From Malaya genurostris (Eukaryota; Arthropoda; Insecta; Diptera; Culicidae), in contig NC_080572.1 of NCBI RefSeq assembly GCF_030247185.1, positions 40,277,383 to 40,341,382 on the forward strand: 64,000 nt of DNA. Direction: 5' to 3'. Numbering within the stretch: position 1 is the first letter of the stretch; every line of letters starts with the position of its first letter. Shown in pieces: positions 1 through 11,459 of the stretch. The notes under the pieces are model-generated. The model was not told the DNA's origin. It made no database searches and was given only the letters and a program-made list of their open reading frames with translations. Both the position numbers and the translations under genes were made by a program.

Positions 1-869
1 GAAAAGATGAAGTTCAAAGTCACCGCTGCACAATGGTCCAAAAGCCCAATTTCACACTCTTTATTAATAACTCATTGAAAACGTGGTTTTTGAGGTACAG
101 TATCTTCAGCAAAGTTGCTCAGAATGATAGACGCCACCTTTTGGCAAATTTTATTTATGTGATTAATCCCCCTAAAAGTGAGATAAAAATATCATTTTAG
201 CTCAGGGCCAATATAGGGGCTAAGTTAACAACGCGAGATGAAACACGACAACTGAAAAAATAAAATAAACACTCGCGAATTGGTTTGCAAATTCTCACAC
301 ATTCCATAGAAATTTGATAACACCGACAATGATATGCAGACGGCGCTTTGATCGGTTAATATCGTTGAATTTATTGGGCGTCAACCAATTTTTTTATTAT
401 ATGAATCAAACAACACATTCAAAATAGACTGTTTTGAGAGCTGCACTTAGACACCGCATCGTACTCCCAGTGATGCCAACTCTTTTTTTCTCCATGTATA
501 TCGCCTCCAGTTTGGCATGCATAAATCACTTTTGATGCATATCATGCGAGTTGATAAAAGCACATAAATGAAAGTATTATGCAGTCACAGTTTGCGTTAT
601 ATATATGAAATGGTTGTCTGGGTCATTCAAGGGGAGAGTCGCTTAACACAAACTATATTGTGCCTCTAAAAACACACGTGATATACTGTGAGTCTAAGTG
701 TGCTACGCTGTGCCCCATGAAACAGCTATTTGTCAAAGTTGAGCCCTTTGTGCACCGCAACTGTGCAACTGTATGAAAATGAAAGTGCCAATATTGATAA
801 ATGCACCAACGCATTGTGTTAATGTGTGATTGGCACATTGTTCTAAGCGTCTTCCCCTTGGGGTCATTA
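1..869. other. intergenic, no gene seen
   Basis: AT-rich sequence with no reading frame that looks coding and no repeat family shared with the rest of the window. The short open frame around 653-838 has neither codon bias nor a recognisable domain. Confidence 0.6.
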
Positions 870-1151
870 GAACATTCATAAGATTCTATTCTCGGTCATT
901 AGTATTGTTAGCTTATCGAATAATCTAATAGTAGCTTCCAAACGAACCTAGGCTTGCGAAAATCGGTTCAGTTATCTCTGAGTAAATCGAGCGGTGAAAA
1001 AATGTTTGAAGGATGCTCACATTTGCCATTTCTGATTTCATCGAGCTGAGTCGAATGGCATATAACATTATGGGTCTCCGAAGCTCCGTTCTAAAGTCGG
1101 GTTTGTCAGCAATTCTATTACCTTTATATAGAGAAGAACAAAAAAAAAGTG
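870..1151 (-). repeat. Repeat A, A2-type 5'-end fragment
   Basis: Reads on the minus strand. It contains the module phrase matching 'aaatcggttcag..atctctgag', then the block 'gagctgagtcgaatgg', 'gggtctccgaagctccg', and the terminal 'ctttatatagagaag'. The same order is found at 35250-35475 and, inverted, at 63520-64000. It lacks the internal microsatellite and the far end. Confidence 0.75.
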
Positions 1152-1439
1152 AAAAAAAACTCGATCGTTTCGAAATAACTATAGCAGGATAAGACTTTCA
1201 GGGATCTGTTCAGAAAGCATTACTTGTTCGGCTCAATACGCACAGGACGAAACGGTATAGGACAAGTATGGATGCACGCATTAAAACGTGAGGACGAATA
1301 TTGGCGTCCGTGCACGGAACTGTGCCAGCACTGAACCACTCTGGAAAGGTTTGAATGGACTTTGATTCAACTCAATAATTGGATGCTGTCATTTTACCGC
1401 GCACCAACTGTTGACCTGCGTGACAGCTGATCGATTTCA

Positions 1440-1960
1440 CTTTGGAAGGCCCCCCGGACTCCAAAATATGCACACACAAATGGAAATCCTACTTTGACTT
1501 TGCGAGTTCATGCCGAATGCGATGGGAACATTTATGATTTGTGGACACCACGCCGGCTAGTACGAAGTTTTTCCTCCCGCAGTGAGGATCGCGGCGACGC
1601 GTACACATATGTGAACGATTCTCGGGCAGTCCGAGCTGTGTCTGACGTTCGTGCTGATGTTGGTGAGTTTTCTGCCGGTCGGCTAATCGCGAACTGGAAG
1701 AAAGTGCGTCGCGCAATCACAGAAAGTTGATACCACTTTCATCGCCGGTTGCACGTTTCGGGTTAGTTTTTCGCTTTGGGTAACATCGGCGATCGATCGA
1801 TTGATCTTGACCTTCGATCGAGTGTACTCGAGTGCAGTGAGTGCGGTAGTGCAGGAAGCTGCGACAAAAAATATACGGCAGAACTTGTAGAGCAAACGAA
1901 GGCCGGCGAAGCAGCAATGTAATTGAATTGTTCTGATTGGATACATGTTCGATGATGAGT
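1440..1960. other. GC-richer, CpG-rich block; possible promoter or 5' UTR region
   Basis: This 0.5 kb is clearly richer in G, C and CpG (gatcgatcgattgatc, gcggcgacgcgtacac) than its flanks, unlike the surrounding repeat-laden DNA. Short frames are open on both strands, for example 1494-1730 plus, and none resembles a known protein. High CpG with several overlapping open frames suits a promoter or untranslated exon better than a coding gene. No convincing TATA or Inr/DPE pair was found. Confidence 0.3.
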
Positions 1961-2629
1961 GTTTGACAGTGGCATTAGATTTGGCAGTTGTTGAGCATTT
2001 TACTGATCGCAGTCTACGCGGGAGTCAAACCTGCAAACGTGCTTCATTAGTGCAAATTGCATGAGTTCGGAAACCGACAGATATTAGATAATCGACTCGG
2101 CTAAAAAAGTCAGATTTTCTTTTTTTCAACTTGTTGTACGATGAGAGTTGTAGGGGAGATTGGGGTACGTTGAATTGGTGTTGGCTCGAAAACTAAAAGT
2201 TTTTTTGCAGATAGGTATTCCACCGAGTTTGGCTCATTCCTGAAGGAAGTGATATTATTCGGCGGGGGGATTATTTTCAGTATACTGTGAAAAGTTTTAG
2301 AGTAAATTATAGGCGTTCATCAACGCCTTTTGTGATAAACGTAGAAGTTTTTGACACTGTGCAAAGTGGAAAAAATGTGATACTTGAACAATGCTTCAGT
2401 ATTATATTTAAAAATTCCCTGGGTATTTTCCCGTTTCCGAATCCTTAGAATTATACATCTACAGATGATTAGAATTAGTCATATTTTTTAAGAAATTTAT
2501 GAATTTTCTTGTCATGTTATAAAAATTCACTGAATGATTATCCTGATAACATGACAGTCAAAAATTCCCCGGTCTGGCAAATAGATGTCGTCACGTATTG
2601 AAAATTCGTCTAGCGTTCGACAGAAACAC
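1961..2629. other. intergenic, nothing recognised
   Basis: AT-rich sequence with no coding frame or shared repeat seen. Confidence 0.6.
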
Positions 2630-2811
2630 GGGGCGGGTAGGGTCTAGCACTTTTGAAAAATCATTTATTTTTTTCTGAATGTTATGGACCTTTTTGCTAA
2701 TCTCATACTGCAAAGAGGCAAGAGCTAAGCGCACAGGCCCAAGAATTTTAATTATGGCAAAATACAAAGAAAAAATATGATTTTTCGAAAGTGTTAGGTC
2801 CTACATGCCCC
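2630..2811. mobile_element. Repeat E: short MITE with about 35-bp TIRs
   Basis: Left end GGGGCGGGTAGGGTCTAGCA runs on into 'cttttgaaaaatcat'; the right end is its imperfect reverse complement ('atgatttttcgaaagtg..gtcctacatgcccc'). Total length is about 182 bp with no coding capacity. The same terminal sequence ends two other units in this window, at about 44263 and 53568. This is the usual form of a non-autonomous DNA transposon; the autonomous partner is unknown. Confidence 0.7.
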
Positions 2812-4176
2812 CTAAAAAAATAAATTGTTTCGTTCGATTTTATAGACAGTACACTTTCAACGCGTCTTTCTCGAAAACGGACTTAAAAGGCATTCGGAAA
2901 CTACCTCACATTTTTTTCAAATTTGGCTCACTTCATCTACATGTAAATCACCAGACCCCACCGTTTTTCGTTTCATGTTTTGTTATTTTGGAGAGGTATA
3001 ACTACAAAATTACAGATTTTTTCGTGCAAAATCGTAGTTTTGACTTCAAACAATCACCAAAAATTAAAAAGAAAATCAAGCTAAAACGTAGGGGTTTAGA
3101 AAAACCTCTGCTATAACTATGCTGCTTTTTGACTACTGATAAGTCTACGCTGAGATATAGTGGACACCGCAAATCACGATTTCTAATGAGCTTCCTCTCG
3201 GGTTGGCGGTTCAATGCATAGGGCACTGCACAGTGGGTTGAATCGACAAAAACGTGAACTTAATTCTCTAGCAGCTAATCCGTTGATCTGATATACATAG
3301 TTTTTTTGGAGAACTCATTCACAAAAATATTCCCCGTGATTTGATCACAATAAAAAATGTGCAAAGCCTACTACGATATTAATTCATTTCAACAACTTTT
3401 TTCCCTTAAGAGATAGAAAAACGATGTCTTCTACAAAGTTTTAGAACTTCTAATGAGAAAAAACTTTTCCGAAAAAGCTATTGGTCTAACGCAAAAAGTT
3501 TCGGATATATGAAGCATTTTCAGTTAGAACCACTTAAAATCAATTTTTGTACATAATTTTGTTCACAATTATTTTCAGTATCTACTATGTTCAAGACAAT
3601 TACTAAAAACGTAAAATTACACAGTTTTGTTAAAGATTGTGCACTGTTTGGCCTTTTCCTTAAAAAGTTATTTAACATTTAAACTTTTATATACACTAAC
3701 TTTAACTGCTAATCGGAAGCAGAGTCGTAGACCAAAAGGCACATACATATACTTTTTGGAAAGCTTAAATCAAGTAATATAAACTTACGAAGTGTGTAGC
3801 GTGGCCCTTTTAAATTGTGTAAATAAAACAACGAAATATAGAGTGCTTTTTTGATCATTTTTTTTGGCAAAAACATTTACTAAAATGACTATTTTTGGTT
3901 TATTAAAAGGAGCTTTGCAGGAAATATTCAAAAATTGGAATCGGTCGTTAGTGTAGCTTTGGTGCAATGGTGTAATGATTGAATATAATTTTATGATGCA
4001 TTCTTCGTGCTCATTGAATTTCGACCAGTTTTACTTATTTTCTTAATAGAATATTTCTCATCCGGCAATTATCCAAATTTCTGGTAAGGTTTGAACATGA
4101 ATGTGTTTTTATTATGTTTGTTCATCTTTTTTATAATAAATAGCTATCGAATTCGCTTAAAAACAAAAATAGTATG
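2812..4176. other. intergenic, nothing recognised
   Basis: Very AT-rich. The open frame at 2805-3116 has a lysine/phenylalanine-rich composition expected from A- and T-runs and no domain. Confidence 0.55.
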
Positions 4177-4850
4177 TCAGCTTTATTTGTATTCACGTCA
4201 TCAAGTTATGTCTCTAACATTACCCACCCGTCGTTTTAACGCAATAAATCAAATCAAAAATCACGGTTGCGTTAATGAAGGCAGCTACTACTACTTGGTT
4301 CAGAATCATCCGGAAGCTGTTTCTTATTCGGTTACATCGACGCGATGCAGAACAGTCTTAATTACTGTAGAATTGTTTTTTTTTTTTAAGAAAAACATCA
4401 AAATTTTACTAATTATCTTATGCTCCGTTACGGTATGCTAATTGTTGGGAAACTACAATATTATTTTTGTTGTCCTCAAAACAAAATTTCAATTCGAACA
4501 ATATTATTATTTGTATTCACGTTATCCAGTTATGTCTCTAACATTACCCACCCGTCGTTTTTACGCAATAAATCTGAACAAAAATCACGGTTGCGTGAAT
4601 GAAGGCAGCTACTACTACTACTTGGTTCAGAATCATCCGGAAGCTGTTTCTTATTCGGTTACATCGACGCGATGCAGAACAGTCTTAATTACTGAAGAAT
4701 TTGTTATTTGTATTGTGAATTGAAATTTTTTTTAAGAAAAACATCAAAATTTTACTAATTATCTTATGCTCCGTTACGGTATGTATGATAATTGTTGGGA
4801 AACTACAACATTATTTTTGTTGTCCTCAAAACAAAATTTCATTTCGAACA
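4177..4850 (+). repeat. tandem duplication (about 325-350 bp) carrying the Repeat B core
   Basis: Two direct copies, about 4177-4500 and 4501-4850. Both contain 'attcacgt..atc', 'gttatgtctctaacattacc', 'gaaggcagctactac', 'ttcagaatcatccggaagc' and 'tgctccgttacggtatg'. The offset drifts from 324 to 350 bp through small insertions. The copies are still very similar, so the duplication is fairly recent. The open frames inside (4091-4441, 4442-4723) are by-products of the repeat. Confidence 0.9.
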
Positions 4851-5485
4851 AAATCACTGCCTGCTTGGATTGATTCACGTTAGAAACTCGTTTTTGTCCA
4901 ATCTCCCCTAGCTTGAACCCCTAACAAAGCCAAAGATAGAACTAAACAGATGCGTTATGCAATTACGATGTCTGATCAGTGAAAATGACGCATGCGCTCT
5001 GTACGCGTCTTTTTTTATCTCTCACTTTATTGCTTCGAGTTTGGGAATGAAAACCCGAAAAACTGACGTTTGGTGTTTAATCCTAATTATATGTTAGTTT
5101 CGCCGCTCAATTTTCATTTTCGGCTGGATCACTTTTAATGAATGGCGTTAATTAGGCAGATAAAACAATGTTCCCTACCCAAAATGGCTAGGAGTTCGAT
5201 ATTTTACGAAACCAACTACTGAAACCGATAGATTTTATTTAATCAAATCGTGTATTTTGGGATTTTATTTTAGCATTGAACTATGATCTGTGATGGAATA
5301 GTATACGCACATGAGAAGTTCTCCACGAAAAATTTCTCGTTAGAATTAGCAATTCGTTTTTAAAACTCGTCCCAGCGGATGTGTTTATGCGTCACGAGCT
5401 CACAAATAACATATGTATGTCGAGCGGTTGATTAGTTCGAAACTTTTAATTCTTTTGTTGTGTTACTTTCGCTTTGACGTAAACG
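4851..5485. other. intergenic, nothing recognised
   Basis: No coding frame or shared repeat seen. Confidence 0.55.
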
Positions 5486-5603
5486 TTTTTGCCTTTCTCA
5501 TATAGAAAGGCTATACAATCACCGCAAAATCCGCTTTTGAACCGAGACCCGGAGGCCCGAATGTCATATACCATTCGACTCAGCTCGACGAAATGAGCAA
5601 ATG

Positions 5604-5649
<46 letters not shown>

Positions 5650-6919
5650 CAAATATTTTCACTCACTTTTCTCGGAGATGGCTAAACCGATTTACACAAA
5701 CCTAGATTCAAGTGGAAGGTTTCATGGTCGCATACAAAGTTCCACAATTTTATTTGGATCCAACTTCCGGTTCCGGAATCACAGAGTGATATGCACCAAA
5801 CATGTTAAAATAGTGCATTATAAATGTGAAAAGATTCGTCACTCTCTTTTCTCGGAGATGACAAAACCGATTTCAACAAATTTATATTCAAATGAAGGTC
5901 CTTACTTACTCATACAAAGTTACGAACTTTCATTTTATTCCGATTTCTGGTTACAGAATTACAGGGTGATATGCAACAAAAATATGAAAATAATGCACCG
6001 AATCAAGCTTACATTTAATTGAAACGTCCAATGGTTCCATACCAAGTTCCTGAATTTCATTTGGATCCGACTTCCGGTTCCGGAATTACAGGGAGATATG
6101 CATCAATTATGTGAAAATAATATCATTCACTTTTCTCGAAAATAAGATGAACCGATTTTGACAAATAAGAATATTCCAATTTTCATTCGGTTTAAACCCC
6201 TGCTTCCGGAGGTAGAGTGCTTAGTGTAAAAATGTCAGTTTCAAAAATTTATTTTTCATAAGCTACCTCTTTATATTTTTCTAGTTTGCTGATCATGAGG
6301 GTCTGATAATTTGATAATCCCATAAAAGATCTGCTGAATTTTTTTCAAGTCCAACTACCGGTACATTTTTTTTCAAAATTCAAATCTTCATAGAGAATCA
6401 TATATAAATTTGTAGGTCATATTAGTGTATGGTTGAATGAACTGAATGTCACTATGCCGCCATCCAGCTTTTGGTTGCGGAAGTACGAACAATAGTAATA
6501 AAATATAATAGAGTAACAGGTAATTTGACCACTTCATATATTTTGGCCCACCTAACAAACTTTATGAATTTAATCGATGTTAAGTAACCCATGTTGCATC
6601 AATTTGAAGCTAATCACATTAAATTACCTATTGCGGAAGGGTTTTTCGAAGATATTACAACATTTGATGGATATTTTTACAAAGTGGGCCAAAATACCTC
6701 TGTTACTCTAAAATGTAGCTCACTTCACTTTCTCAAATATGATTGAATAGTTTTTCACTAACTTAAATTCAAATGTAGTATATAAATGTAGCTGTATTAT
6801 GCAACAGAAATCTTCAAAACTATTTTCTAACCTGTGGTATTTCGGGGAATTGCTGTAATATACAGGAGAAAATGAAAATGAGAAAGGCATCATTACACCA
6901 CTAGGTGGATTAAAACAGG
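5486..6919 (+). repeat. Repeat A, long copy
   Basis: Begins 'gcctttctcatatagaaagg' and ends with 'gagaaaggcatcattacacc' plus 'actaggtggattaaaacagg'. After the 5' block (cattcgactcagctcgacga) comes a (GT)n run at about 5604-5648. Then come modules of roughly 140-200 bp (near 5655, 5840 and 6115) that each read 'cttttctcggagatg', an 'accgattt' step, 'ggatccgacttccggttcc' and 'ggaattacaggg'. CTTTCTCATAT near the start and ATATGAGAAAG-type sequence near the end are inverted relative to each other. Predicted peptides in it (5446-5652, 5606-6022) are translated repeat. Confidence 0.85.
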
Positions 6920-8900
6920 CTTTTTTTTATATACTACTTCTGCTTACTTTGACCTTTGCGTGCGTCGAGATGTCGAGATTTCTTTTCTGTGATGTGAAAA
7001 TATTGAAATATAAAATATCTGTCCAGAGGGTGCCGGGACCGAAACGTGTCAGAGTAGGCTTTGGTTTGTTTCAACTATCCCGTTAACTTTTCCGACCCGC
7101 TTTGCAAACAAATTTAACTTTTGAGAAAGCCAACCCTCTCTTCATAGCTGGAGGTAATATCTCTTTATTTCTGTAGGGCTCTTCGGAGGAATCAAGTTAG
7201 TAGAATAATAATAAGAAGAAAACAAATGCTGTCCCCGCAAGGTTCGTAATTTATTTGCAGCCTTGTTCGTTCACTTTTCGGTAACAGTTCAACCGAAAAT
7301 ATTTGACCCTTTTGGTTTGCAACCTTCATCCCGCACCAGAAGCTGCCCGCAGAAAATTGAGCATTAAAATGGTAGACGGTACGAAAGTGATTCTTGCATG
7401 AATATTTGCATTATTGATGAGCGGAAAATTGAATCTGCAGCAGATTTGACAAACATACATAGATCTGGGAAACGAAATTTTCAATATCTTCGAATGTGAA
7501 TTATACTTGGATCCGAGCTCACGAATGAACTGCAATTTTAACATTCCTATTTTTGTCCGTTCGCCATGAGATGAGTGCAGACGATGTGTTGAGTGTTGAC
7601 TCAGAGTAATTTTGCAATTTCAGTCCAAATGTTATATTTGCGGTGACGCTCATTTTCCACGATGAAGCGAAAGGATAGGTTTCTTACGTGTGGGAGTCTA
7701 GAGAAACATCGAGCCAACATTAATGAGTTTTACTCCATTAATTGATGATCAAACCGTATCACATTCAATTTTCGTAATTAATGAGTGGGTTTCATTTACA
7801 TTGTTCGAATCTAATCACTGTCCTAAAATAGAACTCTTTAATGCCATCAAATGCACTCAGTTGTGCCACGTTCTGCCAGTTTTAATTACAATCTTCCTCA
7901 ATCATGTTATCTGTTGTGTTTAGTGATTATGAAAATCATCGCTGTGCGTTAATTGGAGAAAGTCCTGATAACAAAGTTTAGTGTCCGAAGGTGATAAAAC
8001 GCTTAAGTGAACATTACAGGAGACAATAAACAGGATATGACGCAGACTCCAGCAAAGGTGATATAGATTTTAAATAAACAAATTTGTTAATTCTGTCCTT
8101 TCCCTTCTTTAAAAAATACATGCTGGCGCCAGTGTTGACCAAATCATGATCAGAAAAGGTTCATTTCATTATCACTCGTGAAAAAACTAGTTCAAGAGAT
8201 TTTCTAAAAAGAAAATCAGTGACTGAAAATATCACTTCCGTGATTTTTATTCCTGAAACAAGCAACAATCAATATATTTCGATGCTGAATTTCCCCTTAG
8301 CTTCAGTTTGATACCGAAGTTATTCGTCCAAGATTTAACTACTTTAAACCCAAAATTCCATTTACGTATATTTTGTTTTACGTTACTCTTTTCACCAAGG
8401 AAACCCCAGAAAACGTAAAAATAGCTTATATGGAAACATATGCTCTGGCAACATACGTGCATACGTGTACAACACATATGTACTGGGAGCGGATGTGATG
8501 CAAAAACTTCGGAAAACGATGTTTGAAGTCGTTTCAAAATCCAAGATGGCGACTTTTGATTAATCGATATTCGTTACAAACCATCTCAATATGTATGAAT
8601 ACTTAGTTATCTTGACCTAAATAATGAAAACCTTAGCTACTGAATACACAGAGCATTCTCGGACAAAGATATCCATTACATTCTATACTTTTGTCGTGAA
8701 TACGACTAACACTAAGGTCTCTTTTTACACGGGTTACGTACCGTGTTAAAAAAATCCGTGTAAAAGAAATCCGTGTTAATTGCGGAAACCGTGCACAAAA
8801 AACCGCGTGGAAAATTTGATGTAATAATTCCAAAAACCGTAGATTTGATTATTTGTTTGTTTTGTTTTGGATAAAATAATTTGAAGAGGAAAAAAAATCG
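6920..8900. other. intergenic, nothing firmly recognised
   Basis: No gene supported. Short frames at 7326-7544, 7723-7923 and 8247-8537 show no domain or splice context. Around 8715-8790 is a small internally repetitive patch built on 'ccgtgttaa' and 'ccgtgtaaa'. Confidence 0.5.
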
Positions 8901-8904
8901 GGTG

Positions 8905-9005
8905 GGTAATGTCAGAGACATAACTGGATGTCGTGAATACGAAAACAACTGACATGTTCCTTCACACTTCCGAATATCAATTAGTTGATCAATTGTATGA
9001 AATTG
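8905..9005 (-). repeat. Repeat B copy
   Basis: Reads 'cgggtgggtaatgtcagaga', then 'cataactggatgtcgtgaat', then 'cttccgaatatcaattagtt' and 'gatcaattgtatga'. The same arrangement recurs at 39423-39530 and, in the other orientation, at 18125-18240. Confidence 0.85.
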
Positions 9006-9060
9006 TATGTAGAATTTGAAACGATGCATCTAAACTAAAGTACAGATTAGTTACATTTAA

Positions 9061-10428
9061 CATTCTGAAACACCAAAAGTTTGGAAAGAATCACTGGTGG
9101 TTCCTATCCCCAAGGTTACTGGAACGGATAAAGCCGAGGAGTACCGTCCCATTAACATGTTGCACACGTTGGAAAAAAATTTGGAACTTGTTGTTAAAGA
9201 TCAGCTGATGAACTATTTAAACTCTAACAGTTTGCTAATACCGGAACAATCGGGATATCGGAAAAGTCACTCTTGCGAAACCGCTTTAAACCTGGTTTTA
9301 GCAAAATGGAAGGAGAAAATCGAGATTAAAGAGACTATTTTTGCAGTGTTCTTGGATCTCAAGCGCGCTTTCGAAACAATTTCTAGACCTATACTGTTAC
9401 AAACACTACAACGCTTTGGTATCGAAGGAGTAGCATATAAATGGTTTGAAAGCTATTTATTTGATAGAACTCAGAGAACTGTTTTCAACGATGTTGTGTC
9501 TAGTTTCCAGGGTAATTCACTTGGTGTCCCACAGGGTAGTGTTTTAGGTCCGATTTTATTTATTATGTACATAAATGACATGAAGCGAGTTTGTGAAATA
9601 AATTTGTTTGCTGACGATACTGTTCTGTTCATTACAGCTAAGGATTTGGATGAAGCGGTTGCACATTTGAACGAGGACTTACATTCTCTGGCTCAGTGGT
9701 TGAAATTCAAGCAGTTAAAACTGAATGTCGCGAAAACTAAATATATGGTTATTTCTGCTTTAAGCACTGGACGTGAAGCCAACATTGAAATTGATGGAGA
9801 GATTATTGATCGCGTTAGAGAGTTGAAGTATCTTGGAGTCATAATTGATGAAAAGTTAACATTCAAATCTCACGTTAACAACATCATCAAGAAGGTTGCC
9901 AAAAAGTACGGTGTATTATGCCGCCTGAAAAATGATTTAACGACCAGTAGTAAAATTCTCCTGTATAAATCAATAATCTCTCCTCACATTGACTTCTGCT
10001 CATCGATTCTGTTCCTTGCTAACAACACGCAAATATTGAGACTCCAGCGATTGCAAAATAAGGTCATGCGATTGATTTTGAAATGTAATAGATATACTTC
10101 CTCTAATATTCTATTGAACGCATTACAATGGCTTTCAGTGAAACAGAGAGTATATTATTTAACAATGGTGTTCATTTTCAAAATCTTAAATGGAATGCTG
10201 CCTCGATATTTGTGTGATCGGATTGAAAGAGGAAGTGACTTGCATAGGTACAACACTAGAAATGCGTCTGATGCGAGAACACCAAGCTTTTTGTCAGCCA
10301 GATCCCAGAACTCGTTATTGTACAAAGGGATTAGTATTTTCAATTCGATGCCAGGACGAATCAAGCGGGCTGCAACATTGAGGGAGTTCAAAAAATTGTG
10401 TATTTCACACATAAAATCTATTTTGTAA
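9061..10428 (+). CDS. reverse transcriptase of a 5'-truncated CR1-like LINE (open frame intact)
   Basis: An uninterrupted frame of about 455 codons from the truncation point (a stop sits at 9058-9060) to a stop at 10426-10428. Numbering from the first residue encoded at 9097, it shows the finger motif EEYRPINML, GYRKSHSCETA, FLDLKRAFE, the GVPQGSVLGPILF block, the catalytic FADD at residues 171-174 (9607-9618), LKYLGVIIDE, then a thumb and C-terminal region ending in a leucine-rich tail. The endonuclease domain and any ORF1 are missing, so the copy cannot act alone; it presumably arrived by incomplete target-primed reverse transcription. The start ('TPKVWKESLVVPIPK') is mid-protein, so no true initiation codon is expected. 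Motif spacing resembles the CR1/L2 supergroup rather than Jockey; the clade assignment is from memory of the motifs and is tentative. Confidence 0.85.
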   Translation, partial: HSETPKVWKESLVVPIPKVTGTDKAEEYRPINMLHTLEKNLELVVKDQLMNYLNSNSLLIPEQSGYRKSHSCETALNLVLAKWKEKIEIKETIFAVFLDLKRAFETISRPILLQTLQRFGIEGVAYKWFESYLFDRTQRTVFNDVVSSFQGNSLGVPQGSVLGPILFIMYINDMKRVCEINLFADDTVLFITAKDLDEAVAHLNEDLHSLAQWLKFKQLKLNVAKTKYMVISALSTGREANIEIDGEIIDRVRELKYLGVIIDEKLTFKSHVNNIIKKVAKKYGVLCRLKNDLTTSSKILLYKSIISPHIDFCSSILFLANNTQILRLQRLQNKVMRLILKCNRYTSSNILLNALQWLSVKQRVYYLTMVFIFKILNGMLPRYLCDRIERGSDLHRYNTRNASDARTPSFLSARSQNSLLYKGISIFNSMPGRIKRAATLREFKKLCISHIKSIL

Positions 10429-10850
10429 TTAGATCTCTAATGAATTAGTGCAATTTGATTTTTTCGAAAACTGTGTAAAATGACGAAGATTGTATTTATT
10501 TTATTTTTGTTTTTTTTTTTCAAGTAAGACGCATTAGGTTGTTATGTTCTGTATGATGATGATGGATTTTTAATAATTTGTTTAGTTAAAAAAAAAAGTT
10601 GTCTACAAAAGTATGAGCCTCGCGCGCGCAAAGCAGGTAGAGGCAATCTGGAAATTGAATATGACTGAAACTGGATATGTTCTCTTTTATTTTTGAGAGC
10701 TTTAGCATTCTACGTGTCGAGATCGAATCTTAACTTTATAAGATTTGATGAATTATTTATTGATTATATTTCGGAAATAATAGGGATCGGAAGTTGTTGA
10801 TGGAATTGGGCTTGGCTCTGCTCATCCGCAGTCTCGTTACTCCATCGTAG
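10429..10850 (+). other. probable LINE 3' UTR / trailing sequence
   Basis: Follows the LINE stop codon. Contains a T-rich run, a 'gatgatgatgg' stretch and an A10 run (about 10588-10597) that may mark the LINE's 3' end. The rest, including 'gcctcgcgcgcgcaaagc' near 10617, is unassigned. Confidence 0.4.
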
Positions 10851-11195
10851 CTGATGTGTGTAGCGATGAACTGGTCCGGCGGGAAGGGCCAGGTGAATTA
10901 CTGTCTGATACTGACAAAGATATCGGGTTCGATTCCTGATTTGTTCAAGGATCTTCCCGGGTTGGAAATTTTCTTGAATGACCCTGGATAGTAAATCGGA
11001 AATATTTGAATGTTTTCTTGTTCTCAGTTGTACTTTAGAAGGAGAATCTATACCTGCTGGATTAACCAGATCGTTTTATATTTAGTTAACTGGTTAAAAT
11101 ATGTGATGCAATATTTATTATTATTTAGATAAATCGTCTAGCTCACACCTTTGTAGGGGTATGAGGCGGGACCATCATCATCATCATCACAAATA
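10851..11195 (+). repeat. SINE-like unit with tRNA-type A/B boxes and a (TCA)n tail
   Basis: TAGCGATGAACTGG at 10861-10874 resembles a pol III A box, and GGTTCGATTCC at 10926-10936 is an exact B-box consensus about 65 nt downstream. Next comes the block 'cccgggttggaaattttctt', a kind of sequence I associate with insect SINE/LINE tails. The unit closes with (TCA)n at about 11172-11188. It has no coding capacity. It could instead be the degenerate 3' end of the LINE immediately upstream. Confidence 0.5.
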
Positions 11196-11459
11196 TTATG
11201 AAATAACCAGTATAGTTCTTTATAATAAAATAATGGTGGCTCTGAAAAGAACCTTTTATGAAAGCGTTTGTGATGGAGAGTGATGAGTTGAATTCGAATT
11301 TCGATGGATGCCGCTGACTTCCGTCATCTAATTACAGGCTGAACTGTTGTACGTGGGTGCGATACTGATATGGTTGGTGTAGGTGTAGCGTTTACAACCG
11401 ATTATAATCTTCCAATAAAGAAACCATCAATTCGCTGGGTTGATCAATGACACAATAGG

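Noticed and set aside
1489..1730. Small ORFs on both strands in the GC-rich block
   Set aside because: Several frames are open at once because of base composition; none has a recognisable domain.
5446..6022. Frames with poly-His/Thr or poly-Cys/Val starts followed by 'SLFSEMAKPIYTNL'
   Set aside because: They start in a GT microsatellite and continue through Repeat A modules; similar peptides appear in other copies in different frames.
10861..10936. tRNA gene
   Set aside because: A/B boxes are present but no acceptor stem or anticodon arm could be folded; a SINE head fits better.
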